64,000 bases of DNA from Gnetum montanum (taxonomy: Eukaryota > Streptophyta > Gnetopsida > Gnetales > Gnetaceae), in assembly GCA_015680685.1 (NCBI GenBank), contig MNCI01028365.1, positions 356,099 through 420,098 on the forward strand, given 5' to 3'. Both the position numbers and the translations under genes were made by a program. Numbering within the stretch: position 1 is the first letter of the stretch; each line of letters begins with the position of its first letter. Below the pieces are notes generated by a model that searched no databases, was not told the DNA's origin, and was given only the letters and a program-made list of their open reading frames with translations. Below are positions 1 through 10,654 of the stretch, piece by piece.

Positions 1-86
1 AGATCATCATCATGTATACTACGCCTCCAATTGTTTCCTGTATCAAACCTAGGTGGTGAAACACTTTTGTAAGAAGAAGGAGACAT
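1..86 (-). CDS. Element F gag, N-terminal fragment (cut by window edge)
   Basis: This is the start of the gag ORF of the minus-strand gypsy element whose 5' LTR is at 226-1,046. The ATG is at 86-84, about 120 bases downstream of the primer-binding site, and reads MSPSSYKSVSPPRF and on to the edge without a stop. The polar, Ser/Pro-rich start resembles the gag starts of neighbouring elements (MSLSHGSDYA in A, MSSSHRHDD in E). F keeps more CpG in its LTR than most neighbours and has no stop here, so it may be younger. Function is inferred from position only: the capsid/nucleocapsid region lies outside the window. Confidence 0.5.
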   Translation of the reverse strand, partial: MSPSSYKSVSPPRFDTGNNWRRSIHDDD

Positions 87-206
87 GATTGTCTATTCAG
101 TGTACAATATTCTTTCTTTTAATAATTCTAAGATAACCAACCCTAAGGGTTCGTTCCAACAATGAGAAATATTTCCTAAGTTCTAATTAGCGCACAAACA
201 ACAAGG

Positions 207-224
207 TCCTTGGCAACAACACCA
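207..224 (-). other. Primer-binding site of element F (tRNA-Asp type)
   Basis: The minus strand reads TGGTGTTGTTGCCAAGGA one base inside the 5' LTR. It matches the plant tRNA-Asp complement TGGCGCCGTTGCCGGGGA except at four positions, all explicable as C-to-T or G-to-A changes. A tRNA-Asp primer is typical of Athila-type Ty3/gypsy elements. Confidence 0.7.
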
Positions 225-225
225 A

Positions 226-1046
226 TGATGAATAGCTAGGTATCCCTACACTCAACCATATGAATATGAGTGTACATGCACGATCTGGTCAAATTCCAAG
301 GACCAAGTCCTTATGTGCTTTTGTGGAACAAGGATGGATTAATCAATCGTTATCTTCTCAAGCTTACTCATATGACACAATTGTATGGTTAAGTAAACTT
401 GAGGTATATGATTTTTATGGCTTTTATATTTTTGTCCTAATGCTACAAAGGGAGAAGTGAACTAATTAAGTAACTATATTAACTTAACTAATTGGCTACA
501 CTCTAAATAGTCCTAACACTAGCATCCATTCCCACTTACTGTACACATCCTGAACCAATATCACATTACTGGGAATACCAAATGCTAATCGTTACTAGGT
601 TACCAAGTGTTCCACGCATGCTTGAAGTGGTCGTACTGAGTGTGCTTACCTAGGAGAGATTAACAGAGTGAAAGAGAGAACATTAATTAACTAAGGAAAG
701 CATTAATTACTGCAAATAACATTAATTAAGCTATTCTGAATATTGCAAGGTTTATCACAAAGTTCATCTTTATTACCGTACACAAGGTGTGCTCAGGTAC
801 ACAATGCTCGAATAGAGATCCATTTACTTTATGACTCCTACTATGGACACTCAGAAATAATTCTATCTCTAGAAAGGAAAAAAGGTAAGAGTTTTGGTAA
901 GGGACTAAGACTAATTGCCCAAACCAAGTGTGCCCACCTCTTATTTATAGGCAACTAGGAAGGCCTTGATATTGTATGTCTGATATCGCTTAGAAGGCTC
1001 CGATATCACAGATGCGATATCACTATCCTAATATCACGGTTCATCA
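226..1046 (-). mobile_element. 5' LTR of Ty3/gypsy element F
   Basis: An 821-bp LTR starting TGATGAATAG and ending GGTTCATCA (plus strand), with a primer-binding site against its low-coordinate end, so the element extends leftward off the window. It is the same family as solo LTR G (9,694-10,654): both share the block with AGTGGGAATGGATGCT and the TATAAATAAGAGGTGG promoter. It interrupts B's 3' LTR between 1,046 and 1,047; the adjacent GATGG (1,047-1,051) is the expected target duplication, whose partner would lie off the left edge. Confidence 0.75.
942..949 (-). promoter_or_regulatory. TATA box of LTR F
   Basis: TATAAATA on the minus strand, followed by AGAGGTGG exactly as in solo LTR G. 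Several GATATC-containing motifs lie just upstream (960-1,035), the usual place for U3 enhancers. Confidence 0.55.
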
Positions 1047-1619
1047 GATGGACATCTATTCCTAGTCTATTATTCATGCCTTGGACTCATGTAGCTATCA
1101 TTGGGATTACCAAGTGGAATTACTATTGGGTGAACCAAGTGATACCACAATTGGGTTACCATATAGTTGTACTTAACACTCAAAACTAGTCATATTCATA
1201 CTATTTACTAATAAATAAGCAAAGTAAAGTACCTCAAAAAGTATAGTGTTAAACTAGGAAAACAATGAAAATTATGCCAAGTTCGCAAATAGAAAACTAA
1301 GGAATGCTGCAATGATGGAGAGAAATCTCAATCTTTATTTTTGCCATGAATTGTGTGCAAGTACAACTCATTCAAATAAAGACACCAATCAATTGTCAAA
1401 CATCACACTGCAGGCATTCACTTCTATTGCTATGTCTACAAAAACAAACTAGAAAAGTTGTTGATCATGCATCCCAAGTGTTAGTATTTATAGGGCTACA
1501 TGCATCCTGAGACATCGTATTAATGATGATGTAGCATGGATTAGGATATTGTATCTATGACATCATTGCTACAATATCATAGATACGATATTGTAGAGCG
1601 ACAAAAATTGACTTTATCA
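1047..1619 (-). mobile_element. 3' LTR fragment of element B
   Basis: The inner part of a minus-strand LTR. It is similar over hundreds of bases to 36,783-37,332 (shared AGTCTATTATTCATGCCTTGG-like and AACTAGGAAAA blocks), which identifies it as the mate of B's 5' LTR. It ends ACTTTATCA at 1,619 and is followed by a polypurine tract. Its other part was separated by insertion of F and lies left of the window. Confidence 0.7.
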
Positions 1620-1665
1620 TAGCCCCACGACTAATTAGAAACTCGTTCTCAAATTAAAACAAAAT
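1620..1665 (-). other. Polypurine tract region of element B
   Basis: On the minus strand GTCGTGGGGCTA abuts the LTR start TGATAAAG, preceded by a TTTGAGAACGAG block. A, C and E carry the same arrangement (GTCATGGGGGTA and an AACTTGAGGAC block), so this is the plus-strand primer site for reverse transcription. Confidence 0.6.
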
Positions 1666-1815
1666 GAGGATGGAGTCCCTTAAAAAAGTAGGAGGTAGAC
1701 TTGATTGTATATAATTGATTGACTATTTACATGACTTAGAATGCCATAGTGGTGTTTTTACAAAATGACAATTACATGAGAAAACAAAATCAAATTTGAA
1801 GTAGCATAATGTAAT

Positions 1816-4581
1816 TCATGTTCTTGGTAGTGGAGGCTCTTCCATCAATTTCTTTCCTTTGTCATCAGGCCTCTAAAATTGATATTTGTTTAAGAGTGCT
1901 TGAAGCTTATCTTCTTCTTTCCTAGGATCATGTACCATCCATGCTTGTTGTGTGATGATGGATGGAGTGGGTACATCCCATGAGCATGGTTGTTGCAGAA
2001 ACATTTTATTTGCCTTCACATACTAGGCTACAAACTGCTATCTCTGTTCTTCAAATGCTCTGGTTGTCTTTCTAAGTTCTTGAGAATTAGACATGTGATG
2101 TGCCTAGTTTGTTGCTACATCGTTTTGCTCATGGTAGCTAGCTTTGACAACTTCTAGTTCAAAGTTTGCCACATGTGACTTTTGTAATGCATCATTTTTG
2201 TCAACAAACTCTTTCTTATACATAGCATAAATTGCCGCTACCTGCTACTCTTATTCATTTTGAGGCCTACTTGCTATTAACATGGCCAAGTTAGCATAGC
2301 AAAGGTTTGCTAACCCCATGTATTTTGTAAGATATTCTTTTTGCAAGTCTTTGTTTTTCACCTTGACTTGGTGAACATGGGCGAGACTATCCAAGATGGA
2401 TTGCTAGTCTAGATTTTGAGTAGAAAGGAAACAAATTCTAGCCTTTACCATCTGGATTTATTTTTCATTTATCTATTTGTAGATGGCCACTTGGTCTCTG
2501 AAATGCTCTTTGAGTCATTCATGCTTCTTGGCCTCATTTTTCCATGTGCTTATTTTGATTGTTAACTTCTTGTAAATGGCATGAACTTCTTCCATTGATA
2601 AGGTTCTATTTTCTCAAGCCAAGTGACTCATATCTTGATTAAAATGGACAAGTTATTCTTTGAGCTATTGAATGCTCTCTTCAAGAATCTTTTTTTTGCT
2701 TTTTAATATTGGTCAACCAAGCATTATTAGCAGCAAGCTATTTATTCTCCTGTTGTAAGGTGGTGAGTGCTTTGGCATGTGCATACATTTGGGCCTTTGC
2801 CATTGATGCATCCCACACTGCCTTCTCCTTTTCTCTTTCCATATGCATATTGTGGGAAATTAATTACCTCACATGATCAGTTCTAATTTGTTGTAGTTGG
2901 CAAGTGCTATGAATTATGCAAGATCTCTTCTTTTAACTGTCAAATTTGCCAATTCTTCTTGTAACCATTGCACTTCATTTTCTATGTGTTTAGCTCTAGT
3001 TTTGACCATGACCAACTTCCCTTTTGTGCTATTAGATCAAAATGGACCCTAATGATATTTCTTGGGATACCAAAAAGATTTTGCATGACTTGGTTCATCT
3101 ACAGTAGTCTGTTCAAATTGTCTTCATGCTCTACAAGAGTCATTGAGGTTTTGGCAAGCATTTGAGCATCTCATGCTCCAGAGATATTAGCTAGTGGCAC
3201 AACATGGAAATTGAAAGATTCCTTAATGTGGTTAATAATGACCTTTGTGGCTTTTTCTGCATCTTGGTGTTGCATGACCACAACTATGGCACCTTCACCA
3301 ATTTCAAGCATAACTTGGAATTATGTAGCATTCCCATAAATTTGCTATGCTCAATCATCCTCTCCTCTTGTCTAGAGTGACACTTGCCCACTAGTTGGGT
3401 TTGTGGATATGGTGGGCCTTATGGAGCTCTTATATACTTTATATAAATTAGCCCTCCCCCTTGTTTCCCAACTTATTATTTTTATAATTTTTTGTAGGTG
3501 GCTCATGAATGACCTATAATCTTATGGCTATAGCAGTGGTATTTCTTATTGTTGCTATTGCTACTACTGTTCAGCTTGTGGCTAGCTACTCGATCTTGCT
3601 TGTTGCTAACGGGAATGTTACTAGTAGGTATGGAACCTACAACTCCCTTGATGCCTACTGGCTTCTCCAACTAATCTTTCTTTGGTGGTATCACCTTGAA
3701 CATTTCTACATATGAAGAATTTTGGCCTTTCCTAGGGACATCATTGATGTATCCAAGGATTTTAGCTTGCTTGCACAACTTCTTGATGAGGTAAAGGAAT
3801 GGCAGTATTCTTTTCCCTACCTTCTTTTCTTTGAACCACCTCTAGATTTCAAGGAAGAATAGATGGGAAATGTTGGCATTGAATTTTACCATCAAAATTA
3901 CACTTCTTCTAGCTACAAATGTGGATATCCTATTGAGTCTTTTTGTTGGAAACAAGTGATAGTTTCCAATCTTGAAATATATTTTCTCTTTTGTTGAGAG
4001 CTCATTGTAGTTATTATTTTCCTTACCATATGACCTCTGCAACCATAGCTTCTTGGCATGAGTGCCTAATTTTATGGAGATCTATGCCATGTTGGCTCCT
4101 TGATTTGGAATATTGAGGGCATTTGTAATTGCCTCCATAGAGTATGGCATGGAGATTCCTTCAATTTTGACTGTAGCATCTGCTTGCTTATTTTGCTAGA
4201 ATTGGTATGTTTCTCCTAAATACCACTCATGATTGTAATAAAAAAATAGGCCATAAAGGAGATGCTTGGAGTTATGTCTTTATAGTTTTTGAAGCAAACT
4301 CCTTGAAAAGATCAAAGTTCAACTCCATGATGAATTGTTTGGAGGCATTCAGGAGATAATGTGAGGCATTGTCCTTGTTTGTGTGCTGGTGGAACTTCAG
4401 TCTCTTCTTGGCCTAAGTGCTCTATGACAAGATTTTCTTGATGAATACTATATGATTGAGCCTTTTGCTCTACGTATTCTACTTGTGGGGTTTGTTCCTC
4501 CATTTGACCTCTCCCATGGCCTCTTGGTCTTTTACTCTCGTGTTATGAAGGTCCTTTTTCTAGTGGTCTCTTTGGGGCCAT
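1816..4581 (-). pseudogene. Element B ORF3 (post-pol coiled-coil ORF), degenerate
   Basis: The third sense ORF, between pol and the polypurine tract. It starts at ATG 4,581-4,579 (MAPKRPLEKGPS then a stop) directly after TTGATTGCAG, a good plant splice-acceptor sequence, and ends EEPPLPRT at 1,816. A surviving open piece at 4,312-4,503 encodes MEEQTPQVEYVEQ. The N-terminal part holds the shared block around FKIGNYHLFPTKRLNRIST (3,842-4,042) and the C-terminal half is Lys/Glu-rich coiled coil. Many stops and shifts break it. Its 2.77 kb length equals that of the copies in A and C. Homology to those copies is clear; the function of the protein is unknown to me. Confidence 0.65.
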
Positions 4582-6830
4582 CTGCAATCAATAAGAGTTT
4601 GAAATTAATAGTGTTCAAATTAATTTTTAATAGTTTTCTACCTTGCTCATATCCTTGGTTAGATCAAGTTCTTATCATATTATGATTGTAGAGGTGGAAA
4701 AATTTTCAAAAAGGAACCCCTTAAGTGTTATATCTTTTAGTTACTTATGACCTTCCATCATTTTCTTACTTATTATGGCCTAAAATAGTTGGTATGGTCT
4801 ATTATAAGGATTATCTAAGTGTTTCTAGCCTTAGTTTGATTGATTAACTTTAAGATTCTTATTACCTCTTTGTACTTACCCTTTATAGTATCTTTTAGGT
4901 ATGTTTTAGTTACTTATAATCTTCCATTGTTTTCTTACTTATTATGGCCTAAAATAGTTGGTATGATCTATTAAGAGGATTATCTAAATCTTTATGGCCT
5001 TAGTTTGATTGATTAACTTTAAGATTCTTATTATCTCTTTATACTTAGCATTTATAGTATCTTCCAGGTGTTATGACTTTTTTGGCTCAAATTTCCAATT
5101 GTATCACGCAATGCACCCCCCATGACTAAGTTGAACACTCTAAGATCAACAAGGTTCAAGAATTTTGAAAACGATAGCCATGAGGATGAAGTTATGGCCT
5201 TTGGAAGCTAGTGTGCAAGAGCTCTAAGAAAACAAAACTATAAAAACTCTTTTATTGCAAAATGAGAAAGTCAAAAATTTCACTAACACCTGCATGTATA
5301 TATACTATTTTTATATGTGGAACATTGTAGATGATATGTCATAGATACAACATTGTAGCTATGACGTCACCATTAAAAATTTCAAAATTTTTAGGAAAAA
5401 ATGAGTCAAATGGAATGTCTAGAAGATGTGAAGCTTGTCTAAAGGATCATGGACCATGCATGATGTACATTTTTCAAAATTTTGGCATTCAAAGTTCATG
5501 AAGAAGGAATCTCGACAACGAAAGTTTATTGGATGGATAAGAAATGGGTAATGAAATTTTGATGTACGAACATATTAGTAGATATGATGGGAAGTATTTA
5601 TTGAATTGTGATTATTTTGGGAGGCACAAGATGATGTGGAGTTGCTTGCCAAGTATGAAATACAAAAGTTATACAAGTGGATCCTCCCCAAAGTAGGCTC
5701 TAGCCCTTAGTGCCCTTATATAACCACGCCTAAAAGTGTCCTTAGGCACTCAAGGCATTGAATGTAAGACATACCTGTCTAGCAAAACACACATGTTAGT
5801 ATCGCCAGATTGGGAAAATAACACTATATTATACAAAACCACAAGTTATGATTAAATATATAGTGAGGTGAGATGGACTGTACAAGGGATTGCTGAAACT
5901 AGAACCTGAGGTATCTTACCATAGGCATAATGAATTCTTATGTGTAATCGGTGATTAAAGTAATCATTAGCCCTTCTTTTCAAGATTCAAACCAACCACT
6001 TTCTAGTGACATTGCATTATTTCATCCCTAGGATTCACAACCATACAACTACCATTGTTGCAAGGAGTATTACAACTTGGTGTGTTGTTTAAGGGATAAG
6101 TTTATTCATTTCACTTTTTATTTTTAAGATTCCTAAGAAGCCACCTACCTTTAGGCATGGGTAACATGTCTTTCCAATGACATGGTAATGTAGCACTTAT
6201 TGTACTCTTACTCCCATATTTCATTAGATCTACAAGGATATAATACATCCTTAGCATCAGGATAGGACATACAGTAGTAACCCAAGAGAATCCACAAGTT
6301 CCTTTGATGTCACACCCTTGTCATTTCCATTTGGTTCTTCACTCTTCTATCCAAGCATAATGATCACAAGTTTATTCTTAATTTTATTATGAGAAGAATA
6401 TCATTATGGCCATGGTAAGAACCGCTTATCATTGGAATGTATGGATGGATGTCACGGTTTCACTGTATAGGTAATCAATCCCTTGTGATTTGATAATATA
6501 GAAAAACCTTAATCTTATTGAGACTACATCTTGCTTTATTCAATGTATTTTATTAAAAATTAACAAGAATATGCATAAAGCAAAAGATGCAATTCATAGA
6601 AAAAATGTAAAAATAGAGAGAATTTAAAAAATATCAAAGAATAGAAAATGATTAAGAAATGAAAAAGCTTAAAAGAATGAAAAGATATCAAAGAATATAA
6701 AAAATTGGTAAGAAATTTAAAAAGTATAACAAAAAATTGTAAACCAAAAAGAATTGTAAAACAAAATGTTGAAAAGCACTTACTAATTCCTAAATCAAGA
6801 TAAGGTATCTTTTCCATGACTGAACTCATG
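4582..6830 (-). other. Element B spacer between pol and ORF3
   Basis: About 2.2 kb of non-coding element sequence. In sense order it holds a T-rich tract (6,790-6,540), a GGTGTGACATCAAAGG block (6,316-6,291), and the block GACATGTTACCCATGCCTAAAG (6,176-6,148). The same order occurs in A, C and E. A 169-bp tandem duplication (4,731-5,071) sits next to ORF3. I see no gene in it. Confidence 0.55.
4731..5071. repeat. Tandem duplication, period about 169 bp
   Basis: Two adjacent copies begin TTTTAGTTACTTAT at 4,735 and 4,904 and share long blocks such as ACTTATTATGGCCTAAAATA and TTGATTGATTAACTTTAAGA. It lies in B's spacer just upstream of ORF3 in the sense direction. Confidence 0.8.
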
Positions 6831-7780
6831 GGTGAGTGTTTGAAAAAGGGACCCTATATCCGTTGGATCATGCACTATAGGTTTCTCATTTACCATCCTT
6901 AGTGATTTAGTTTCTCAGTTATTATCTCATGTAATCTTGATGGTAATTTAATTCTGATTGTCTAAGGATATATATCTTGTTGGACTAGATGGTCTTTTCA
7001 TCTCAGAAGGTCCAGCTATACTTGTTTATTCTTAAATTCAAATTTTAAGTCTCAATTTCCATAATTTATTGGTGTATGATTGCAGTTTATAATATCCTTT
7101 TGTGAGTTCTTAGCTTGGATCAGTTTCTTAGCCTAGGAGTTAATAAGTGAGTTAGATGATTCCATGCATGTTTTGAGCAATTTTACGTTCTCAGCTTTTG
7201 GCCACTGGGTGTCTTTTGGTTTAGTGGCCCTTGTTCCTTCTTATATGCACACTTTTTTCTCACATTTGTTGTGGGATAGTGTAAGGATTATGTTGATATT
7301 TTTAAGTTTCAGTCCACAATTGCACCCTTCTTTATCATCAATAATGCATAGAATTCTTTACATATGTATGGCTCCTTGCACATCTTCTTTGGAGATTTTC
7401 ACAAATAAATTTTTGATTCCTAACTTAGCATCTATTGGGCTAATCCATGCTCTTTCCATAATGATAGGAAATTCCTTACTATCATTCTTCACATTAATCA
7501 CTGGAAAATTTGCTAGATAACATCACCCATTGATAGTGGTCACCACATCTTCTATCTATCCCAAGGGAATGGTGACAGATTGATATGCTATCTCTACTCT
7601 TATGTTGCACTTTTTTAAGGGAAATAGGTTCCATGCCTTATATGTTTTTTAAGATATCAAATTTACTCTAGAACCTGAGTCAAGTAAAGCTTTGCATGGT
7701 GAATTTCTAGCAATTTATAGATAAATCAGAGGAATTCTTGGATCAATTATTTTCTTAGGAAGTGATCCTGCCTTAATCTA
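6830..7780 (-). pseudogene. Element B pol remnant: protease plus integrase C-terminus, RT/RNase H/IN core missing
   Basis: Around 7,660-7,705 the minus strand encodes CKALLDSGSRVNLIS, a retropepsin active-site motif (D-S-G) of gypsy protease. Sequence from about 7,780 to 7,190 aligns by eye with the protease regions of C (49.2-49.8 kb) and E. Just beyond, 7,160-6,830 resembles the integrase C-terminal and post-integrase region of the other elements. RT, RNase H and the integrase catalytic core are therefore missing, with a deletion junction near 7,160-7,190. Several stops are also present. Confidence 0.6.
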
Positions 7781-8156
7781 GTTTGTTACTATTTCAATTA
7801 GCATGACAATTTTGTTCTTTTGATCTAATTGTTGGAGAAGGAGGGTGTTTGTAGGAGGATCCTTCATATAAGGAACATGACTCAATAAGGTCCTTACTCT
7901 ACCAAATTTTTTTGGACTTGTCTAAAAGAAAGGATGTTTCTTTAACTTTTATTTAGTGTTGTTAGTATGATCCTCTCGTTATGTATTCAATGCCCTTGTA
8001 GCATTATTTTATTGTGGTTGTGATGGTAATTCTCCTTACATTACGGTTGGTGGCATAGGTGGTCAATGGTTAGAAGGTTGACTCGATGAACCAACCACTT
8101 ATTGATGCATGTAGCGATTAGAATCCATCCTTGGAGGTGTTGGTCTATAGTATTCT
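7780..8156 (-). pseudogene. Element B gag C-terminal fragment
   Basis: Minus-strand remnant similar to the gag C-termini of E (32.9-33.2 kb) and C (50.0-50.3 kb). It includes the counterpart of the EYYRP block near 8,140 and is followed by a Gln/Pro-rich stretch. It is cut at 8,156 by element A. ATTCT (8,152-8,156) is the probable target site; its second copy beyond A is not visible because A's 3' LTR is truncated. Confidence 0.55.
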
Positions 8157-8969
8157 TGATGAGTCATTATTTTAGGGCCTCGATGTTGGATACGCAACAT
8201 CAGAGTCTTGATGTCGAGGCTAATAAGTAATGTCAAATACCTGATGTCACCTCATCTGGACCTTGCCTATAAATATTGCACTTGGGCTTCTAGATGAGAC
8301 AACTTAGAAGGTAGTAATAGATAGTTTTAGTTTTCTATTTCTTCTTTCTAGTCCATTATTCCCAGTGCATGCATGTAGTGTGATGTTTGTAATCGTATGA
8401 CATCTTTGTTCGAGTGTGACATGGACATGTTACATGACTGGCAATAAAGATCAAGATTACTTCCATCATTGTAACATCCACTGAGATTAATATTTTTGTT
8501 TTAATTAATTAATTATTTCTTTAGTTAAACATCTCCATTTACTATTCTTGTTGTTAAGTAAAATGTGTACACCTTAATCATGAGCGTTTGAGTGTAAATA
8601 CATGGTTGCCCAGAGGTGTATCATTTGGCACAACTAGTGACATACACTTGGTAATCCCAGAAGTAACTTCCTGAAGTCCAAGACATGTATGGATGATTAA
8701 GAGTGGATACCATCATCTTAGGCTAATTTAGACTTCATTTTCATTATTCATTTAATCAATTTATCTCTTTTTGTCATCAAGAGTAGCATAACATAAAATT
8801 AGGAACCACATCATATGCCTCACTTTGGACTAAACCATATGTGACAAAGCTACCACTAGTCCAAGTGGGAAGACAACAAACTACGATCAAGGCATAATGA
8901 TCTAGATGCTACAACTAGTCCCATCCATGGAATTTGACCAAATTGCATGTGATACCTTGTCGCTCATCA
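8157..8969 (+). mobile_element. 5' LTR of element A (plus strand)
   Basis: An 813-bp LTR starting TGATGAGTCAT and ending CGCTCATCA, so the seven terminal bases TGATGAG/CTCATCA are inverted. TATAAATA is at 8,268-8,275, and AATAAAG (8,443) may serve as a polyadenylation signal. The first 110 bases carry repeated GATGTC/GACATC motifs. The primer-binding site follows at 8,971. Confidence 0.8.
8268..8275 (+). promoter_or_regulatory. TATA box of LTR A
   Basis: TATAAATA, about 110 bases inside the 5' LTR, directly downstream of the GATGTC motif cluster. The position is equivalent to the TATA boxes in the other LTRs of this lineage. Confidence 0.55.
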
Positions 8970-8970
8970 T

Positions 8971-8988
8971 TGGTGCTGTTGTCAGGGA
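8971..8988 (+). other. Primer-binding site of element A
   Basis: TGGTGCTGTTGTCAGGGA against the tRNA-Asp complement TGGCGCCGTTGCCGGGGA: four differences, all C-to-T or G-to-A, as expected from long-term cytosine methylation and deamination. Confidence 0.75.
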
Positions 8989-9688
8989 TGATGCTAGTTA
9001 TCTAGATTAGTTATATTATACAAGATCACTGTAAAGGAATTAATGATATATTTTTTAGAAGCTATTGATTCACACACATCATAAACTATAAATAATGTCT
9101 CTCTCACATGGAAGTGACTATGCACTGTATAGTGAACACATTCATTGGAGAATTAATGAGATATACGATGAAGAAGATTAAAGTGATCAACCTTACATAG
9201 GGGCTTTTTATGATTATGACCACCTTGATGACACTCAAAGACTACATTCACCTAAGGTAGACAATCTTGGAGGAGATGATGTAGGTCCTAAACTAGGGGA
9301 GGCCTCAAGGCCGAAGACCTCCTCAAAATTTAGAAACGATAAATTAAGAGACCTTGGGGAACACCATAAAAGCCATGGCAACTCTTCCAGTTCCCCATCT
9401 TCCTCTTTCCCTTCAATGTCTAGTTTTGATGAAGATGAATGTAGGTATAGAGATAGAGTTCCACTAAAGGGTCAAACTAAAAATTAGAATTGAACCCATG
9501 AGAAGAGTCAAAGAGGACACCATGAACATAGGAACTTCCCTCACAATTTTTTTGATGATGATAAACCTTTGTTAGCCACTAAGAGCCTAATGCATAGAAT
9601 AGAGGTCATTAAGATATCTTGCAGGCATCAAAAAAAAGAGTTGACTACCTAATCTTGACATGAATAATATTATAAAATTTTTAGGAGG

Positions 9689-9693
9689 CTATG
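9689..9693. repeat. Target-site duplication CTATG, left copy
   Basis: CTATG lies immediately before TGATGAG of LTR G and recurs immediately after its CTCATCA at 10,655-10,659. Confidence 0.85.
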
Positions 9694-10654
9694 TGATGAG
9701 ACATGGATTGCACAAGCTGCGATATCGCGTACGCAATATCGCGGCCTACGCGATATCACATCCTTCCCTGCGATATTATGTGCACGATATCGCGGTCTGC
9801 TGTCATATCTATAAATAAGAGGTGGCACTCCCCTCATTCGAAACCCTAGGTGTAAAGTAGCGAAGCTCTGGCGGATTGATCACCCCAAAGATAGAATATT
9901 TTCCATGTGCCCATAGTAGGAGTCCCCCAAGTGAACGGTTCTTTATTCGAGCAGCTATGTACCTGAACGCAAGTTGTGTACGGCAATAAAGACAAGCTTT
10001 GTGGATAAACCTTGCAGTGCATGGATCGGTTTAATTAATGTTATTTATTGCTTTCCTAGTAATGCGGCATGAGTACGACTTGGTTACGAGCGTTGATGAA
10101 TGTGTACCGCTAGCCAAGGAATCGACTACTCATCGCGATTAGTTTCTCTCACCCTTTCCTCCTAGAATGTGGGACAAGTACGACTTGATTATGAGCCTCT
10201 ACGGATGTGTACGACTAGTCAAGGAATCGGCTGCTTGTTACACTTAGGTTAGCTAGGTGCCTCAGTACGACCGCTTCGAGCACGTGTGTTACGTGTGGTA
10301 ATCCCAGTAACGATTAGTGTTTGGTAGCCACAGTTGCACAGTTCAGGGTGTGTACGGCAAGTGGGAATGGATGCTGATGCTAGGACTTAGTGCTGTAGTT
10401 AGAGTTAGTTTAGTTTCTCAACCCTTCACCGTTTAGCATAGGAGATGAACTGAAAAATACCAAAAAAAATCATATACCTAAGACTTGCTTAACCATACAC
10501 CATGACACATACAAGCAAGCCTGGGAAGACAATGAACAATTAACCTGAAGTGTTCCACGGGGCGTTTAGGCATTTAGTCTACGAAGTTTGACCGGATCGC
10601 GTGTGCTACACTCGTTTCGTATGGTTGAGTGTAGGGGTACCTCACCACTCATCA
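9694..10654 (+). mobile_element. Solo LTR G inserted in element A gag
   Basis: A complete 961-bp LTR, TGATGAGACA to ACCACTCATCA, flanked by the 5-bp duplication CTATG and with no internal sequence. Removing it rejoins A's gag between MNNIIKFLGGY and the QQHLQAFHD block, matching H's uninterrupted gag. It is the same family as LTR F. It keeps many CpG dinucleotides (for example GCGATATCGCGTACG near 9,720), unlike the surrounding elements, so it is probably the youngest insertion here. A solo LTR normally results from recombination between the two LTRs of a full element. Confidence 0.9.
9810..9817 (+). promoter_or_regulatory. TATA box of solo LTR G
   Basis: TATAAATA followed by AGAGGTGG. Four GATATC-type palindromic motifs lie within the preceding 95 bases. 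Confidence 0.6.

Noticed and set aside
7164-7520. 118-codon plus-strand ORF
   Set aside because: It is the antisense of B's protease region; the minus strand has the D-S-G motif and homology to C and E.
9715-9810. GATATCGCG repeats as a CRISPR-like or satellite array
   Set aside because: Irregular short motifs in an LTR U3 region of a plant element; no regular spacer structure.
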